Below are positions 52,988-62,943 of a DNA stretch of 64,000 nucleotides, piece after piece. Within the stretch, counting starts at the first letter, position 1. The number at the start of each line of letters is the position of its first letter. Source of the stretch: a virus; IMG/VR virus record IMGVR_UViG_3300034062_002410, positions 21,293 through 85,292 of that record. One strand, given 5' to 3'. Made by a program: the position numbers and the translations under genes. The notes under the pieces were generated by a model. It was not told the origin of the DNA, searched no databases, and saw only the letters and a list, made by a program, of their open reading frames with translations.

Positions 52988-54076
52988 ATGAGTACAGAAA
53001 AAGAAATAAGTTTAGCAGATTTTAATTGGGATAATGGTGATGAGTTTTTTAGTGTACCTTCTAATGAAGGTACTCAACAAACTGAAACATCAACAAAACC
53101 AAATAAGTTAAATGAAGTAACAGAAGAAGATGAACCATCTAAATTAGCTAAAGATAAAGATGATGCTGAAGAAGTAGATGAGTTTTTTGATGAAGATGAA
53201 GATAATAGTTTTAAACCTATTTCTTCTGAATGGTCAAGTATTTATAAAGAACTTAAGACAAGAGGAATTATAAATATTGATGTTGAAGATGAATCTCAGA
53301 TTGATGCTGATAGGTTTATTGAATTACAGGAAGAAGAAATAGAAGCTAGATTAGATGAAACTATTCAAGCTTTTATGGATGAATTAGATGAAGATGGTAA
53401 AGCATTCTTAAAGTTTAAAAAAGAAGGTGGTAATACTAAAGATTTCTTTAAGATATATTCTGAAATAAGTGAAGTACCTACTCCTAATTACAATGATGAA
53501 AAATCACAAGAGAAGTTTTTAAGATACTATTATAGTAATTATGAAGACTTAGATGATGACGATGTTGATGATAAAATTGATTGGTTAAAGGAATCAGGTA
53601 AGCTTTCTAAATATGCTCAAAAGTTTCATGAGCAAATAGAAGAAGATAATGAAAAAACAAAAATAGAAACTATTGAAAAACAAAAAAGATTTGCTTTTCA
53701 ACAAGAGGAACAGAAGAAACAATTAGTAAAAGATTTAAAACAAACTATTGATTCTTCTAATGAAATAAAGAATTGGACTTTAACACAAAGAGATAAGAAG
53801 GAATTACATGGGTATATGACTAAACCTGCAGTTAAGATAGGTAATAATCAGTTCCTTACACAATTCCAAAATGATTTACAAAATGCATTTAAGGATAAGA
53901 GTAAAATGATTTTGTTGGCTAAAATATTATCTTCTGATTTTGATGTAACAGACATTAAAGAGAAAGCAAAAACAGAAGTAATTAAAGAAACAAGACAAAA
54001 AATCAGTAATCAAAAACTCAATCCATCAACAAGCACAAAAGGTTCTCGCAATAAAGGGTTAGCAGATTTCTTTTAG
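52988..54076 (+). CDS. Candidate scaffolding protein, 362 aa
   Basis: Strongly acidic, coiled-coil-rich sequence (DDAEEVDEFFDEDEDNSFKP, then EEIEARLDETIQAFMDELDE) with a basic Ser/Thr-rich C-terminus (STSTKGSRNKGLADFF). Lying between portal and major capsid protein, it has the position and character of a capsid assembly scaffold. No protease motif is visible. Confidence 0.6.
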   Translation: MSTEKEISLADFNWDNGDEFFSVPSNEGTQQTETSTKPNKLNEVTEEDEPSKLAKDKDDAEEVDEFFDEDEDNSFKPISSEWSSIYKELKTRGIINIDVEDESQIDADRFIELQEEEIEARLDETIQAFMDELDEDGKAFLKFKKEGGNTKDFFKIYSEISEVPTPNYNDEKSQEKFLRYYYSNYEDLDDDDVDDKIDWLKESGKLSKYAQKFHEQIEEDNEKTKIETIEKQKRFAFQQEEQKKQLVKDLKQTIDSSNEIKNWTLTQRDKKELHGYMTKPAVKIGNNQFLTQFQNDLQNAFKDKSKMILLAKILSSDFDVTDIKEKAKTEVIKETRQKISNQKLNPSTSTKGSRNKGLADFF

Positions 54077-54096
54077 TTTAACAAAAAATTTTTAAA

Positions 54097-55551
54097 ATGG
54101 CACAATTAAATAATAAGTTAATAACCAAGCAAATGCCTTGGCATGCTAACATGACAGACCTCAATCACTTGGGTGCTGCTCTCATTGCTAAGCCACATGT
54201 ATTTGAATCAGTAATGACTAAGCTGTTTACAGCTACACGTTATTCTGATAATCCAATGACTTACATTCTATCTTCTACTGCAAAAGAAGAAGAGATTACT
54301 TCTAATGAATGGGAATGGGGTCTAAGAACAGGTTCAACAAGACCACTTGTTGTAATTGAGAATGTAGAACTTGCAGCTAATACCACTCCTGGTAAGTTGA
54401 AGCAAACATTTAAAATTAAACTTGATGAAAATTGGTTTGTACCAGGTGATATTATTCATCCAGGTACTACTAATAAAAAGTATCAAGTGCGTATTCAGGA
54501 AGAACCTTACAGACATGGTAAAGGTTGGGTTTACACAGTAAGATTGATGTCAGACAATGGTGCTGATTTCCTTCCTGTTTCTTACCTATCTCCTGGTACT
54601 CAATGGGCAAAACTATTTTCTCAATATGAGGAAGCAGGTGAACAGAGTGGTTCAACTCAGTATTCACTTCCTATTACATTGAGAAATAGACTTTCTCGTT
54701 TTAGAAAGAAATACCAAATTACAGGTGATGCACATAATCAAGTACTTGCTGTTAAGGTTCCAGACCCTAATGGTAAAATGCATGACACTTGGATTAAATA
54801 TGCTGAAGTTGAATATTGGATGCAATGGTACAAAGAACTAGAGAGAGGTTATTGGTATTCTCGTAGTACAGATTCTGTACTTGGTGCTAATGGTAGACCA
54901 ATCTATTCAGGTCCTGGTATTCAAGAGCAACTTGAAGATTCTCACATTCATCGTTATACTCACCTTACTGCTACTCTAATTGAAGAGTACTTGATGGACA
55001 TTTTCTACTCTCGTGTTAAACCTGGTGGACAACGTAAAATCAAAGCATTTACAGGTGAATATGGTATGATTATTTTCCATCGTGCAATCCAAGATTGGAT
55101 GGAGAAAAAAGGTTTCATTCAAGTTGTAGACCAATTGTTTATTGACAAAACTACATCTCCTTACAATGACCAAGCTCTTGCAGCAGGTTATCAGTTTGTG
55201 AAATATAGAATGGCAAATGGTGCTGAGCTTGAACTAATCCATAATCCATTGTATGATGATAGAGAGATTAACTTTGAGATTGACCCAGTTACAGGTTATC
55301 CTACTGAATCAATGAGATTTACTTTCCTTGATTTCTCAGGAGAAAAAGGAGAATCTAATGTCAAGCGTATTAAGAAAAAAGGTGGTATGTCATTGATTTA
55401 TACTGCTGGTCTTGTTACACCTTATGGTCCTGTAAACAATAAACTTGCTTCTCACTCTGGTGACTACTATGAAATGCATGTTAAAGACCAATGTGGTATT
55501 CACATGGAAGATGTATCTCGTTGTGGTGAACTTATCCTTGCTCGTAATTAG
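54097..55551 (+). CDS. Major capsid protein (crAss HK97-fold)
   Basis: The sequence QMPWHANMTDLNHLGAAL, then LSSTAKEEEITSNEWEWGL and the later YSLPITLRNRLSRFRKKYQI are typical of crAss major capsid proteins. Length is 484 aa. Codon use is a little richer in C and G than neighbours, as for a highly expressed gene, and a strong terminator follows. It forms the icosahedral shell. Confidence 0.92.
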   Translation: MAQLNNKLITKQMPWHANMTDLNHLGAALIAKPHVFESVMTKLFTATRYSDNPMTYILSSTAKEEEITSNEWEWGLRTGSTRPLVVIENVELAANTTPGKLKQTFKIKLDENWFVPGDIIHPGTTNKKYQVRIQEEPYRHGKGWVYTVRLMSDNGADFLPVSYLSPGTQWAKLFSQYEEAGEQSGSTQYSLPITLRNRLSRFRKKYQITGDAHNQVLAVKVPDPNGKMHDTWIKYAEVEYWMQWYKELERGYWYSRSTDSVLGANGRPIYSGPGIQEQLEDSHIHRYTHLTATLIEEYLMDIFYSRVKPGGQRKIKAFTGEYGMIIFHRAIQDWMEKKGFIQVVDQLFIDKTTSPYNDQALAAGYQFVKYRMANGAELELIHNPLYDDREINFEIDPVTGYPTESMRFTFLDFSGEKGESNVKRIKKKGGMSLIYTAGLVTPYGPVNNKLASHSGDYYEMHVKDQCGIHMEDVSRCGELILARN

Positions 55552-55566
55552 TACTTTGTTTTCATT

Positions 55567-55588
55567 GGAGAGAGAGAAATCTCTCTCC
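55567..55588 (+). terminator. Terminator after major capsid protein
   Basis: A perfect 8-bp stem GGAGAGAG / CTCTCTCC with a 6-base loop is followed by T-rich ATATTTTATATT. Confidence 0.78.
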
Positions 55589-55625
55589 ATATTTTATATT
55601 CACTTTAAAGAAAAAGAAAGAAATT

Positions 55626-56435
55626 ATGTCAGAAAGAAATCCAAATTTTGTAGAATTAAGACCAATAGAAATATCTAAATGGCATGGTAAAACTGGTAAA
55701 GATGATTTTAGTCAAGACCAATCTTCACAGATACTTTATGATGCACAAACAGGTAAATATGCTACTGGTTTAACAACAGAAGAAGCACAAAAGTATGGTA
55801 GTTTAATGGGATTAGATTTAAGTGATACTTTTAATCCAAATAAACCACATGAGTTTTGGGCAACTAAAGTAGCACAGTTAAAGTTTCCTAATAGAACTTT
55901 AGTATTAGATATTTCTAAACCATTGGAATTTATTAAAGTTAAAAACTATAAAGCTTCACCTTATGTAGCTAATTCAGAAAAAGAATATCAGGAAGGTAGA
56001 TGGCCTTTAGCAACACATATTCTTTATGATGAAGGAGAACACATTGAGATTGAAGCTCACAGATTGAATAAAAAGAAAGATGCTTATAAGATATTAGATA
56101 AACTTACTAAAGAGCAAAAAGTATCATTAGTACAAATCATTCTTGATATTTCAGTAAGAAAACAATCTAATGAATTTATTGAAGTTAAGATTGCTGAGAT
56201 TATTGAAGGAGAATATATAAATGAGTTTTTAAAATATTCTAAAATGGATAAAAACCAATTATATATTAAAGGTATGGTTACTGAAGCTTTATATAAAAAT
56301 GTTCTTACTAAAGAAGGTGCAGGTATTTATTACATGGGTGATATACTTGGACACAGTATTGAAGATGTTACAGATTACTTTGTTAATCCACAGAATCAAG
56401 AAATTAAAGCAAGAATTCTTGAGAAATTAAATTAA
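55626..56435 (+). CDS. Conserved virion protein, 269 aa
   Basis: No catalytic motif. KPHEFWATKVAQLKFPNRTL and EYQEGRWPLATHILYDEGEH lie in the middle and the C-terminus is helical. Position after the major capsid protein suggests a capsid or neck component. Confidence 0.65.
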   Translation: MSERNPNFVELRPIEISKWHGKTGKDDFSQDQSSQILYDAQTGKYATGLTTEEAQKYGSLMGLDLSDTFNPNKPHEFWATKVAQLKFPNRTLVLDISKPLEFIKVKNYKASPYVANSEKEYQEGRWPLATHILYDEGEHIEIEAHRLNKKKDAYKILDKLTKEQKVSLVQIILDISVRKQSNEFIEVKIAEIIEGEYINEFLKYSKMDKNQLYIKGMVTEALYKNVLTKEGAGIYYMGDILGHSIEDVTDYFVNPQNQEIKARILEKLN

Positions 56436-56458
56436 AATTCTAACTTGCTATATACAAC

Positions 56459-57178
56459 ATGGACATTAGAGCAATGCATTATGATTTAAAAGTCAAGCTT
56501 AATAAAGTAGACTCACAGCAATTTAGGAACTTAAAGGTTCCTGAAATTGACTGGCTACTTAATGAAGCTCAAGAAGTTTTTATCAAAAACATTGCTGAGC
56601 CAAGACAAAGAAATGGATTTGGTTTTGAAGTGAATCAGAGGAGTATAGATGACATTAGAACTATTGTTGTAAATAATCTAACTCCTCTTCCTGTTGTAGT
56701 TTTTGATAATATATCTTATAGGGTAACATTACCTACAAATTATTTATTCTTTGTATCAGGATATGCTTGTATATCCAAAGGAGTGTGTACAAATGTGAGA
56801 GCAAGGCTCTATTTAAAACAACATGATGACCTCCATGAAGAAAGTCCTTTTGATAAAAGTTCCTTTGAGTGGCAAGAAGTAAATTTCAGATTTTTTGAAA
56901 ATGGACTTAGGGTCTTTACAGATGCAACCTTTATTGTTAGTTCGATATGTGAATTTAATTACATTAAGAAACCTGCATATATGCAAAATGCTCAAGACTA
57001 TGTTGGGGGCACTTACAATTTACCTAATGGAACTGTTCTAACAGGTTTTACAAATTGTGAGTTATCAGAACATACTCATAGAGAAATTGTAGACTTAGCT
57101 GTTCTTATAGCTACTGGTCAAATGCAGATTCCTGACTATGAAATTAAACAAGCAAAAATTAGTCTTTTAAACAATTAA
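56459..57178 (+). CDS. Head-tail connector-like protein, 239 aa
   Basis: The N-terminus (MHYDLKVKLNKVDSQQFRNL, then VPEIDWLLNEAQEVFIKNI) resembles the adaptor proteins that plug below portals, with an N-terminal helical bundle and a beta-rich body. It would be a ring in the neck. Confidence 0.62.
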   Translation: MDIRAMHYDLKVKLNKVDSQQFRNLKVPEIDWLLNEAQEVFIKNIAEPRQRNGFGFEVNQRSIDDIRTIVVNNLTPLPVVVFDNISYRVTLPTNYLFFVSGYACISKGVCTNVRARLYLKQHDDLHEESPFDKSSFEWQEVNFRFFENGLRVFTDATFIVSSICEFNYIKKPAYMQNAQDYVGGTYNLPNGTVLTGFTNCELSEHTHREIVDLAVLIATGQMQIPDYEIKQAKISLLNN

Positions 57179-57189
57179 ATTAATTTAAA

Positions 57190-58416
57190 ATGAGTGCAAA
57201 TAATCCAGTTTTTCAAGTACTTGTACCTACTGGTGACCAAGTTGTTTTACCTGCTGGTTCTCCTGTAACCTCTCTAGCAGTTGGTCAAATTGGTGTATTC
57301 TCTGCTACTACAAATCTATCTCAAGATGCTACTACTATTGTAAATGAAAGAGCAATATTTTTAGCAGTAGGTGTAGATACAGCAGGTGGTTCTACATTAG
57401 ATGATGTAGCTACATCAGCAGGTCAAAACATTCCAAGAAATGATGTTGATGCTTATAGCTTTAGATGCTATAATCCTGAAAGACCTAACATTATTGATAT
57501 TACAAATTTTACTAACATTGCATGTGAAACCACATATTCATTTAAGGTAGAATTTAGAGGTAACTCTCAAGCATATCAAATGTATGGTTTCAATCAGTTT
57601 TCTAAGATTTTCTCTGTAACAACTCCTTGTTGTGGTCCTGGTTGTGATTGCCCAAGTGGTGATTGCAATAATCTTGCTTTACTTCTTTTCAATGCAGTAA
57701 ATGCTGATACAGATGAAATTATTAAAGCATCAATTATTGATTACACTACTACTCCAGGTACTCCAATTGTAGTTGCTACTATTGCTGATTACATTAATGG
57801 TACTGCTGCTGCAGATGTAGCTGCTTGGGTTGCAACTCCTGCTAATGCTGGTCTATGTCTTGGTATTCGTATTACAGATATTCCTTCTAAGGTTTATGCT
57901 TATTGTAATATTCCTTTGAGATATTACAAGAATGTAGAATTCCTTATGATTGTATCTTTAATTGACAACCTTAGCTGTGAAGCTAAATCTACTATCTTCC
58001 AAATTCCTTCATTTGGTGAAGGTCAAGGTAAAGACATTGGATGGTTGGAATATGAAGCAGGTGGTTACAATGGTAAACCTGGTCCTTACAGAGTAGGTGA
58101 AATGGCAGGTACTGCTATTGGTAACTTCCAAAGATTCTCTACTAATGCAGGTAAGTATAATCAGTTGAACTTGCACTATTCTCCTCAGATTGTAGGTGGA
58201 TGGGATGAGTACAAAAACAAGATGAATACTATTGTAGTTGCTGAATGTACTACAGGTGCTTCTGCTAATAATACATTTGCTACATTGCTTCCTGTACTTG
58301 ATGCTTTCTTTGAAACACAAGGATTTAAACCATTAGAAGATGCTCTTGATAATTGTGATTGTTCTACAGTTCAATTCACAAGTGCTTTCCCTGCTGATGA
58401 AAATGGTCTTGGTTAA
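57190..58416 (+). CDS. Structural protein, possibly capsid auxiliary or head fibre, 408 aa
   Basis: A beta-rich, Ala/Thr/Gly-rich protein with a Cys cluster (CCGPGCDCPSGDC, near 145-160) and a later CDCSTVQF. Such Cys groups could form disulphides outside the shell. A strong terminator follows, so it is probably made in large amounts like the capsid protein. No enzyme motif. Confidence 0.62.
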   Translation: MSANNPVFQVLVPTGDQVVLPAGSPVTSLAVGQIGVFSATTNLSQDATTIVNERAIFLAVGVDTAGGSTLDDVATSAGQNIPRNDVDAYSFRCYNPERPNIIDITNFTNIACETTYSFKVEFRGNSQAYQMYGFNQFSKIFSVTTPCCGPGCDCPSGDCNNLALLLFNAVNADTDEIIKASIIDYTTTPGTPIVVATIADYINGTAAADVAAWVATPANAGLCLGIRITDIPSKVYAYCNIPLRYYKNVEFLMIVSLIDNLSCEAKSTIFQIPSFGEGQGKDIGWLEYEAGGYNGKPGPYRVGEMAGTAIGNFQRFSTNAGKYNQLNLHYSPQIVGGWDEYKNKMNTIVVAECTTGASANNTFATLLPVLDAFFETQGFKPLEDALDNCDCSTVQFTSAFPADENGLG

Positions 58417-58422
58417 TATAAG

Positions 58423-58440
58423 GGGAAGGTTTTCCTTCCC
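58423..58440 (+). terminator. Terminator after the 408-aa structural gene
   Basis: A 7-bp stem GGGAAGG / CCTTCCC with a TTTT loop is followed by TTTTATTTTTT. Confidence 0.88.
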
Positions 58441-58473
58441 TTTTATTTTTTAATTCTTTAAAAATTAAATAAA

Positions 58474-58920
58474 ATGGGAATTCCTAGATATTTAGAAAGT
58501 ACAATTAAATCATTAATTAAATGTTGTACTGAAGCACTTCAAACAGAAGTTGATGGACTTAGAACTGATGTTGGTACTTATAAAGAATATGTAGCTACTG
58601 TTACTCAAACAACTACTGGGGCACCAAATCCAACTGTACTTCATAATACTTTAGGTGGTACATTAGTTTGGACAAGAAGTGGAGTAGGTACTTATTTAGC
58701 TACACTTACAGGTGCATTTCCAACTGCATCTAAAGTAGTTATTTTAACATCATTTACAAGTTCAGATTTAGCTCCAGCAGGTAGTATAGCATTAACATCT
58801 GCTGTTAGAGATACTGCAAATAGACTTAAATTTATTACTGCTACAATGGATAATGCAGGAGCAAGAACAGTAGCAGATAGTGCATTAAATATTAGTTTAA
58901 TCGTAAGAGTTTATCCATAA
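58474..58920 (+). CDS. Fibre-like virion protein, 148 aa
   Basis: A short N-terminal helix with two Cys precedes an all-beta domain (YVATVTQTTTGAPNPTVLHN, then GVGTYLATLTGAFPTASKVV). This resembles small fibre tip domains. The last base overlaps the next gene start. Confidence 0.6.
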   Translation: MGIPRYLESTIKSLIKCCTEALQTEVDGLRTDVGTYKEYVATVTQTTTGAPNPTVLHNTLGGTLVWTRSGVGTYLATLTGAFPTASKVVILTSFTSSDLAPAGSIALTSAVRDTANRLKFITATMDNAGARTVADSALNISLIVRVYP

Positions 58921-59774
58921 TGATGTACTTATCTAAAACTGAAGATTGTCAATTTATAGAAATAAAGTCAGATAATATATCTGACTTTATTTTAAATCCT
59001 GGTAACTATACATCATTCACAATTACAGCTAAAATAAATTGTTGTAATGATGGAGAGATAACTCATACTTTAGGAGAAGATGAAATTGGCAACAATGTTT
59101 TTACTTTACAATTTCCAACTAATGGTGCTGTATTTTTAGATGAACTTGTATTTGAAAACATTTTTACTCACCAACAATTTTATCTACCAATTGGAAGTGA
59201 TGCTATTAACTACATGTGTAGTACAGGAGATATAACTAATTTGTTTACAATAGTAAATGCTTGGTTTACTACTAACTTTGCTACAACAGTAACTCAGAAC
59301 TATGTTTATGACTCTGTAACAAATACTTGTCAATACACTATTACAGATTTACCTGTAAACATAACTCCTATTAAGTTAGTAACAGATGTTGGGGATACTT
59401 ACTTTGGTTATTTTCCAATTGAAGGAATGTTCTTTAATTCTAACATGATGTACATAGCTCCATCATTTTTTAACATGATGAATTTTACTGATGGTGTTTA
59501 TTCATTTACACTTACTTTTAATAATGGAGGTCAAGTAATTACAACAGAATCTAATTGTTTCTTTTTAGATTGTAAAACAGGTTGTGAGGTATCAACAAAA
59601 ATAAAAGAATTAGAAGAAGCATCTAATCCTAAAAATGCTACTAATATCTTTTTATTGCATTATACCCTAACTGAAGGTTCTAATTGTGGGTGTAATTGTG
59701 ATGAACTTTGTGAAATATTTCGGAAATTGTGCAATAATTTAAATTCAACTTCTTGCCTCTGTGGTTGTGTATGA
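58920..59774 (+). CDS. Virion protein with Cys-rich C-terminus, 284 aa
   Basis: A beta-rich body (LNPGNYTSFTITAKINCCND, then FVNGVYSF-like strands) is followed by a Cys-dense tail (CGCNCDELCEIF, SCLCGCV). Reading overlaps the next gene as ATGA. Probably an exposed fibre or adhesin subunit, stabilised by disulphides. Confidence 0.6.
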   Translation: MMYLSKTEDCQFIEIKSDNISDFILNPGNYTSFTITAKINCCNDGEITHTLGEDEIGNNVFTLQFPTNGAVFLDELVFENIFTHQQFYLPIGSDAINYMCSTGDITNLFTIVNAWFTTNFATTVTQNYVYDSVTNTCQYTITDLPVNITPIKLVTDVGDTYFGYFPIEGMFFNSNMMYIAPSFFNMMNFTDGVYSFTLTFNNGGQVITTESNCFFLDCKTGCEVSTKIKELEEASNPKNATNIFLLHYTLTEGSNCGCNCDELCEIFRKLCNNLNSTSCLCGCV

Positions 59775-61402
59775 AAAAATGGAACTGTAATATAGTTAAG
59801 GAAATGTATGATAGAGTAATCCATAGAAAATATGGATTACTTTGTTCTGATGATACATCTAATGAATCTTTTCTGGAATCTTATAGAAACAGATTAGACT
59901 GTGAAAATGTAGACTTACATTGTTATGGTAATAATGAACCATGTACAGGTGATTCAGCAACAAATATAATTGTATGTAATACATCTGTTATTATTAATGT
60001 AACTACAAAATTAGTAGGTGAAGAAACACATTATACATTTACAGCTGTTACTACAGGAGCTACTGCACCCATTAGTTATTCTTGGAATTGGAATAATACT
60101 TTAGTTTGGAATTATGTAAGTGGTCCATTACTTCCAAATACATATTACTTAAATGGAAATGTACTTGTTCTTAAACCAAAGCAATTAACAGGAACTGTTA
60201 GTTCAATTGTATCTGTAACTATTAAAGATGCTAATGGTTGTGAAAGTAATATAGGAATTGATGTAATATATAAAGGTGGTTGTACAGACCCTGAAGCAGT
60301 TAACTATGACCCTACTGCTACATTTAACAATGGTAGTTGTTATTATGAACCATTAACTTTAGTTACAGGATATACTTGTAATGAATTTAACTCTGGTGAT
60401 TTTTGTGCTACTATTAGTGGAGGTGTTCCACCTTATTCATTAATAGGTTCACCAAGTGATACTATACTTGTTGATGGTGGGTCATATTGTGAAAGTATAT
60501 TAAATGGTAACTCATGGTCTTGTTATGCATTAGATTCTGTAGGTAATGTTACTCCACTTCAATCAGGTACTATATCTTGTCCATTTAATTGTATAACAGT
60601 AAAAATTGAACCTAATGTAATTATAGATTGCTTAGTAGATGGATTAGGTAATGCTACTGGTCAAGCTTCAATTACTGCTAGTCCTTATGGTGGTACTGCA
60701 CCTTATACTATTACAATATCAGTTAATAGTGCTCCTGCTGTTCCTTTTGTAAATGGGTCTATATATAATAATGGTGACAATATTAAAATAACTGTAACTG
60801 ATGCTAATGGATGTGTAGGAAATTATGAACAAAAAATACCTTGTCCTCCAACTATTCCTGGAGGGTCATTTGATAATTGTGAAGAATTAATTTCTTATAT
60901 GAATACTAATGGTTCAGTTTCAATTCAAGTTACAATCTTAGATTCTGGACTTAATTTTGGAGGAGGTTATTATGTAGATTATCAAGTTAAATGGATTACT
61001 ATTATTCCTTCTCCATTAACTTCTGCTAATTTTCCTACAGTAGCAGCTACAATTTTTAATAATACAACTACTAATTTATCTCTTCAAACTGGAATATCTC
61101 CTTTCTCAGGAAGTGGTAATCCATTTCCATATATTGGAAATGTAGTTGTAAATAATGAAGTAAATATAAAAGCTGAATATAGTACTGCAATAATTTGTAG
61201 TGGATTACTTAGAGAATTAGTTCCACCTTCAAGTCCTAATTTAAACTTAACAGTTGATTTAGATTTTACAGTAGTATTACCTAATAGATTAATATGTCAT
61301 TTGTGTGGCACAGGATTATTTAGTTTAGATTATGACCCTTGTGATGACCCATTTACTCCTTCAGACCAAACTGTACTTATAACATTAACTCAATGCCCAT
61401 AA
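59771..61402 (+). CDS. Extracellular adhesin-like virion protein, 543 aa
   Basis: The start at 59,771 gives an ATGA overlap with the gene before; the Met at 59,753 would lie inside that gene. It carries PKD/SprB-like beta repeats (VTIKDANGCESNIG, then VTDANGCVGNYEQKI) and GGCTDPEAVNYDPTATFNNG ending in SCYY, a motif frequent in secreted Bacteroidota proteins. It may bind host glycans. Confidence 0.65.
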   Translation: MKKWNCNIVKEMYDRVIHRKYGLLCSDDTSNESFLESYRNRLDCENVDLHCYGNNEPCTGDSATNIIVCNTSVIINVTTKLVGEETHYTFTAVTTGATAPISYSWNWNNTLVWNYVSGPLLPNTYYLNGNVLVLKPKQLTGTVSSIVSVTIKDANGCESNIGIDVIYKGGCTDPEAVNYDPTATFNNGSCYYEPLTLVTGYTCNEFNSGDFCATISGGVPPYSLIGSPSDTILVDGGSYCESILNGNSWSCYALDSVGNVTPLQSGTISCPFNCITVKIEPNVIIDCLVDGLGNATGQASITASPYGGTAPYTITISVNSAPAVPFVNGSIYNNGDNIKITVTDANGCVGNYEQKIPCPPTIPGGSFDNCEELISYMNTNGSVSIQVTILDSGLNFGGGYYVDYQVKWITIIPSPLTSANFPTVAATIFNNTTTNLSLQTGISPFSGSGNPFPYIGNVVVNNEVNIKAEYSTAIICSGLLRELVPPSSPNLNLTVDLDFTVVLPNRLICHLCGTGLFSLDYDPCDDPFTPSDQTVLITLTQCP

Positions 61403-61412
61403 TTTAATTAAC

Positions 61413-61637
61413 ATGGAAAAAGTATTAGAACTAATAAAGAAATATCAAAGACCTGTAAGAACTGTTCTGTGGTCTGTATTGATAGTTATAGCATTTGTAA
61501 CTTGTTTATATAGCAGTAAGCCTTGTAATGAAGGATTTATAACTGAAGCTATATTACTTGCAATGTTTGCTGATATGGGAGTATATACTATTTCAAGAAC
61601 TATTGAAAAACTTAAATCTAAAGACAATGACAACTAG
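61413..61637 (+). CDS. Small membrane protein, 74 aa
   Basis: Two hydrophobic stretches (VLWSVLIVIAFVTCLY and ITEAILLAMFADMGVYTI) with a charged tail. It could be a holin, though it lies in the fibre region and not with the lysins. Confidence 0.6.
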   Translation: MEKVLELIKKYQRPVRTVLWSVLIVIAFVTCLYSSKPCNEGFITEAILLAMFADMGVYTISRTIEKLKSKDNDN

Positions 61638-61896
61638 AGATGATATTCATAAAATTAGACAAGCATTACAATGTGCTTGTGAAAGTAATGCACTTAATCT
61701 TACAGAATTACAAATTATTAGTAAAACAATAGTTAGAGCTAATTGGAGTACTGTTGTTGGTAATTCAATTGATTATACTTATGATGTTAATAATAATGTA
61801 ACTCTTGCTGAATACTATGAAGGTGCTACTTTAATATTTACTCAAGCATTTACTTATGATGCAAATAATAATTGTACAAATATAACTACTACTTAA
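61627..61896 (+). CDS. Small fibre-associated protein, 89 aa
   Basis: The ATG at 61,627 is preferred; an upstream in-frame Met lies within the previous gene. A helical N-terminus (DDIHKIRQALQCACESNALN) is followed by a beta YD-type repeat (YTYDVNNNVTLAEYY, then FTYDANNNC). This looks like a short coupling or tip protein. Confidence 0.6.
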   Translation: MTTRDDIHKIRQALQCACESNALNLTELQIISKTIVRANWSTVVGNSIDYTYDVNNNVTLAEYYEGATLIFTQAFTYDANNNCTNITTT

Positions 61897-61897
61897 T

Positions 61898-62941
61898 ATG
61901 TCATATAAATTAAATCCTATTACAGGTAAACTTGATTATTACGAAGCAGCATCTTCAGGTGGTGGTATAACTCATGCTACTGCAGTTGGTACTGATACTT
62001 ATACTGCTACAATTACAGGAGTAACAGCTTATGCTGATGCAGATGCTTATCTGATTAGATTTACTAATGGTAATACAGGAACATCTACTTTAAATATAAA
62101 TGGTCTTGGTGCTAAAACATTATATAGAAATAATGATGGTGTACTATTAGGTGGAGATGTTTGGAGTGGAGCAGAAATGCTTTGTGTGTTTAATACTACT
62201 ACTGATGGATTTCAATGTATAGGTACAACATCAAATGCTTTATTTTCTTATGTGACTAATGCAGATAGTGTAACTTTAACTAAAGGAATGCCTGTATATG
62301 CTTTTGGTGGTACAGGAGATAGAATGACAGTTAAAAGAGCTAACAATACAGCAGATGCAACTTCAGCTCAAACAGTTGGTATAGTATTATCTACTTCAAT
62401 AGGTGTAAATCAAAAAGGTATTATAATGATGCAAGGTTTGTTGGATGGATTGAATATTCTTCCAACATCAACCTGGTCTGATGGTGACCCTGTATATTTA
62501 GGTGCAACTGATGGAAGTATTACTAAGGTAAAACCATCTGCTCCAAATCATCTTGTTTATCTTGGTGTAGTTACAACTGCAAGTAATGGTAGTTCAGGAA
62601 GAATGTATGTAAGAGTTCAGAATGGTTATGAGATTGATGAACTTCATGATGTTGCAATAACAAACTTACAAAAAGGAGATAGTTTAGAATATAATGGTAG
62701 CCTTTGGGTTAATAGTGGCATAGTTTATACTGTAGAACTTATAAATGCACTTACTGTTGATTTTTATGCTCCTTATGCTTTAAAAATTAACACAATAAGC
62801 AATGTATTAAATAGTCCTACTACTACAATACTTGATGATGGAATAGCTTATGCGCTTACAAATACTATTGCAATAGGTAGTAAAATAACAGTTACAGTAA
62901 ATACAGCAGCAGTTATTAACTTAAACATTACTAAAGCATAA
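61898..62941 (+). CDS. Tail-fibre/receptor-binding-like protein, 347 aa
   Basis: MSYKLNPITGKLDYYEA is a common fibre N-terminus. TSTLNINGLGAKTLYRNNDG and LGVVTTASNGSSGRMYVRVQ are repeats of phage fibre and needle shafts. It starts one base after the previous stop and probably assembles as a trimer. Confidence 0.68.
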   Translation: MSYKLNPITGKLDYYEAASSGGGITHATAVGTDTYTATITGVTAYADADAYLIRFTNGNTGTSTLNINGLGAKTLYRNNDGVLLGGDVWSGAEMLCVFNTTTDGFQCIGTTSNALFSYVTNADSVTLTKGMPVYAFGGTGDRMTVKRANNTADATSAQTVGIVLSTSIGVNQKGIIMMQGLLDGLNILPTSTWSDGDPVYLGATDGSITKVKPSAPNHLVYLGVVTTASNGSSGRMYVRVQNGYEIDELHDVAITNLQKGDSLEYNGSLWVNSGIVYTVELINALTVDFYAPYALKINTISNVLNSPTTTILDDGIAYALTNTIAIGSKITVTVNTAAVINLNITKA

Positions 62942-62943
62942 TT

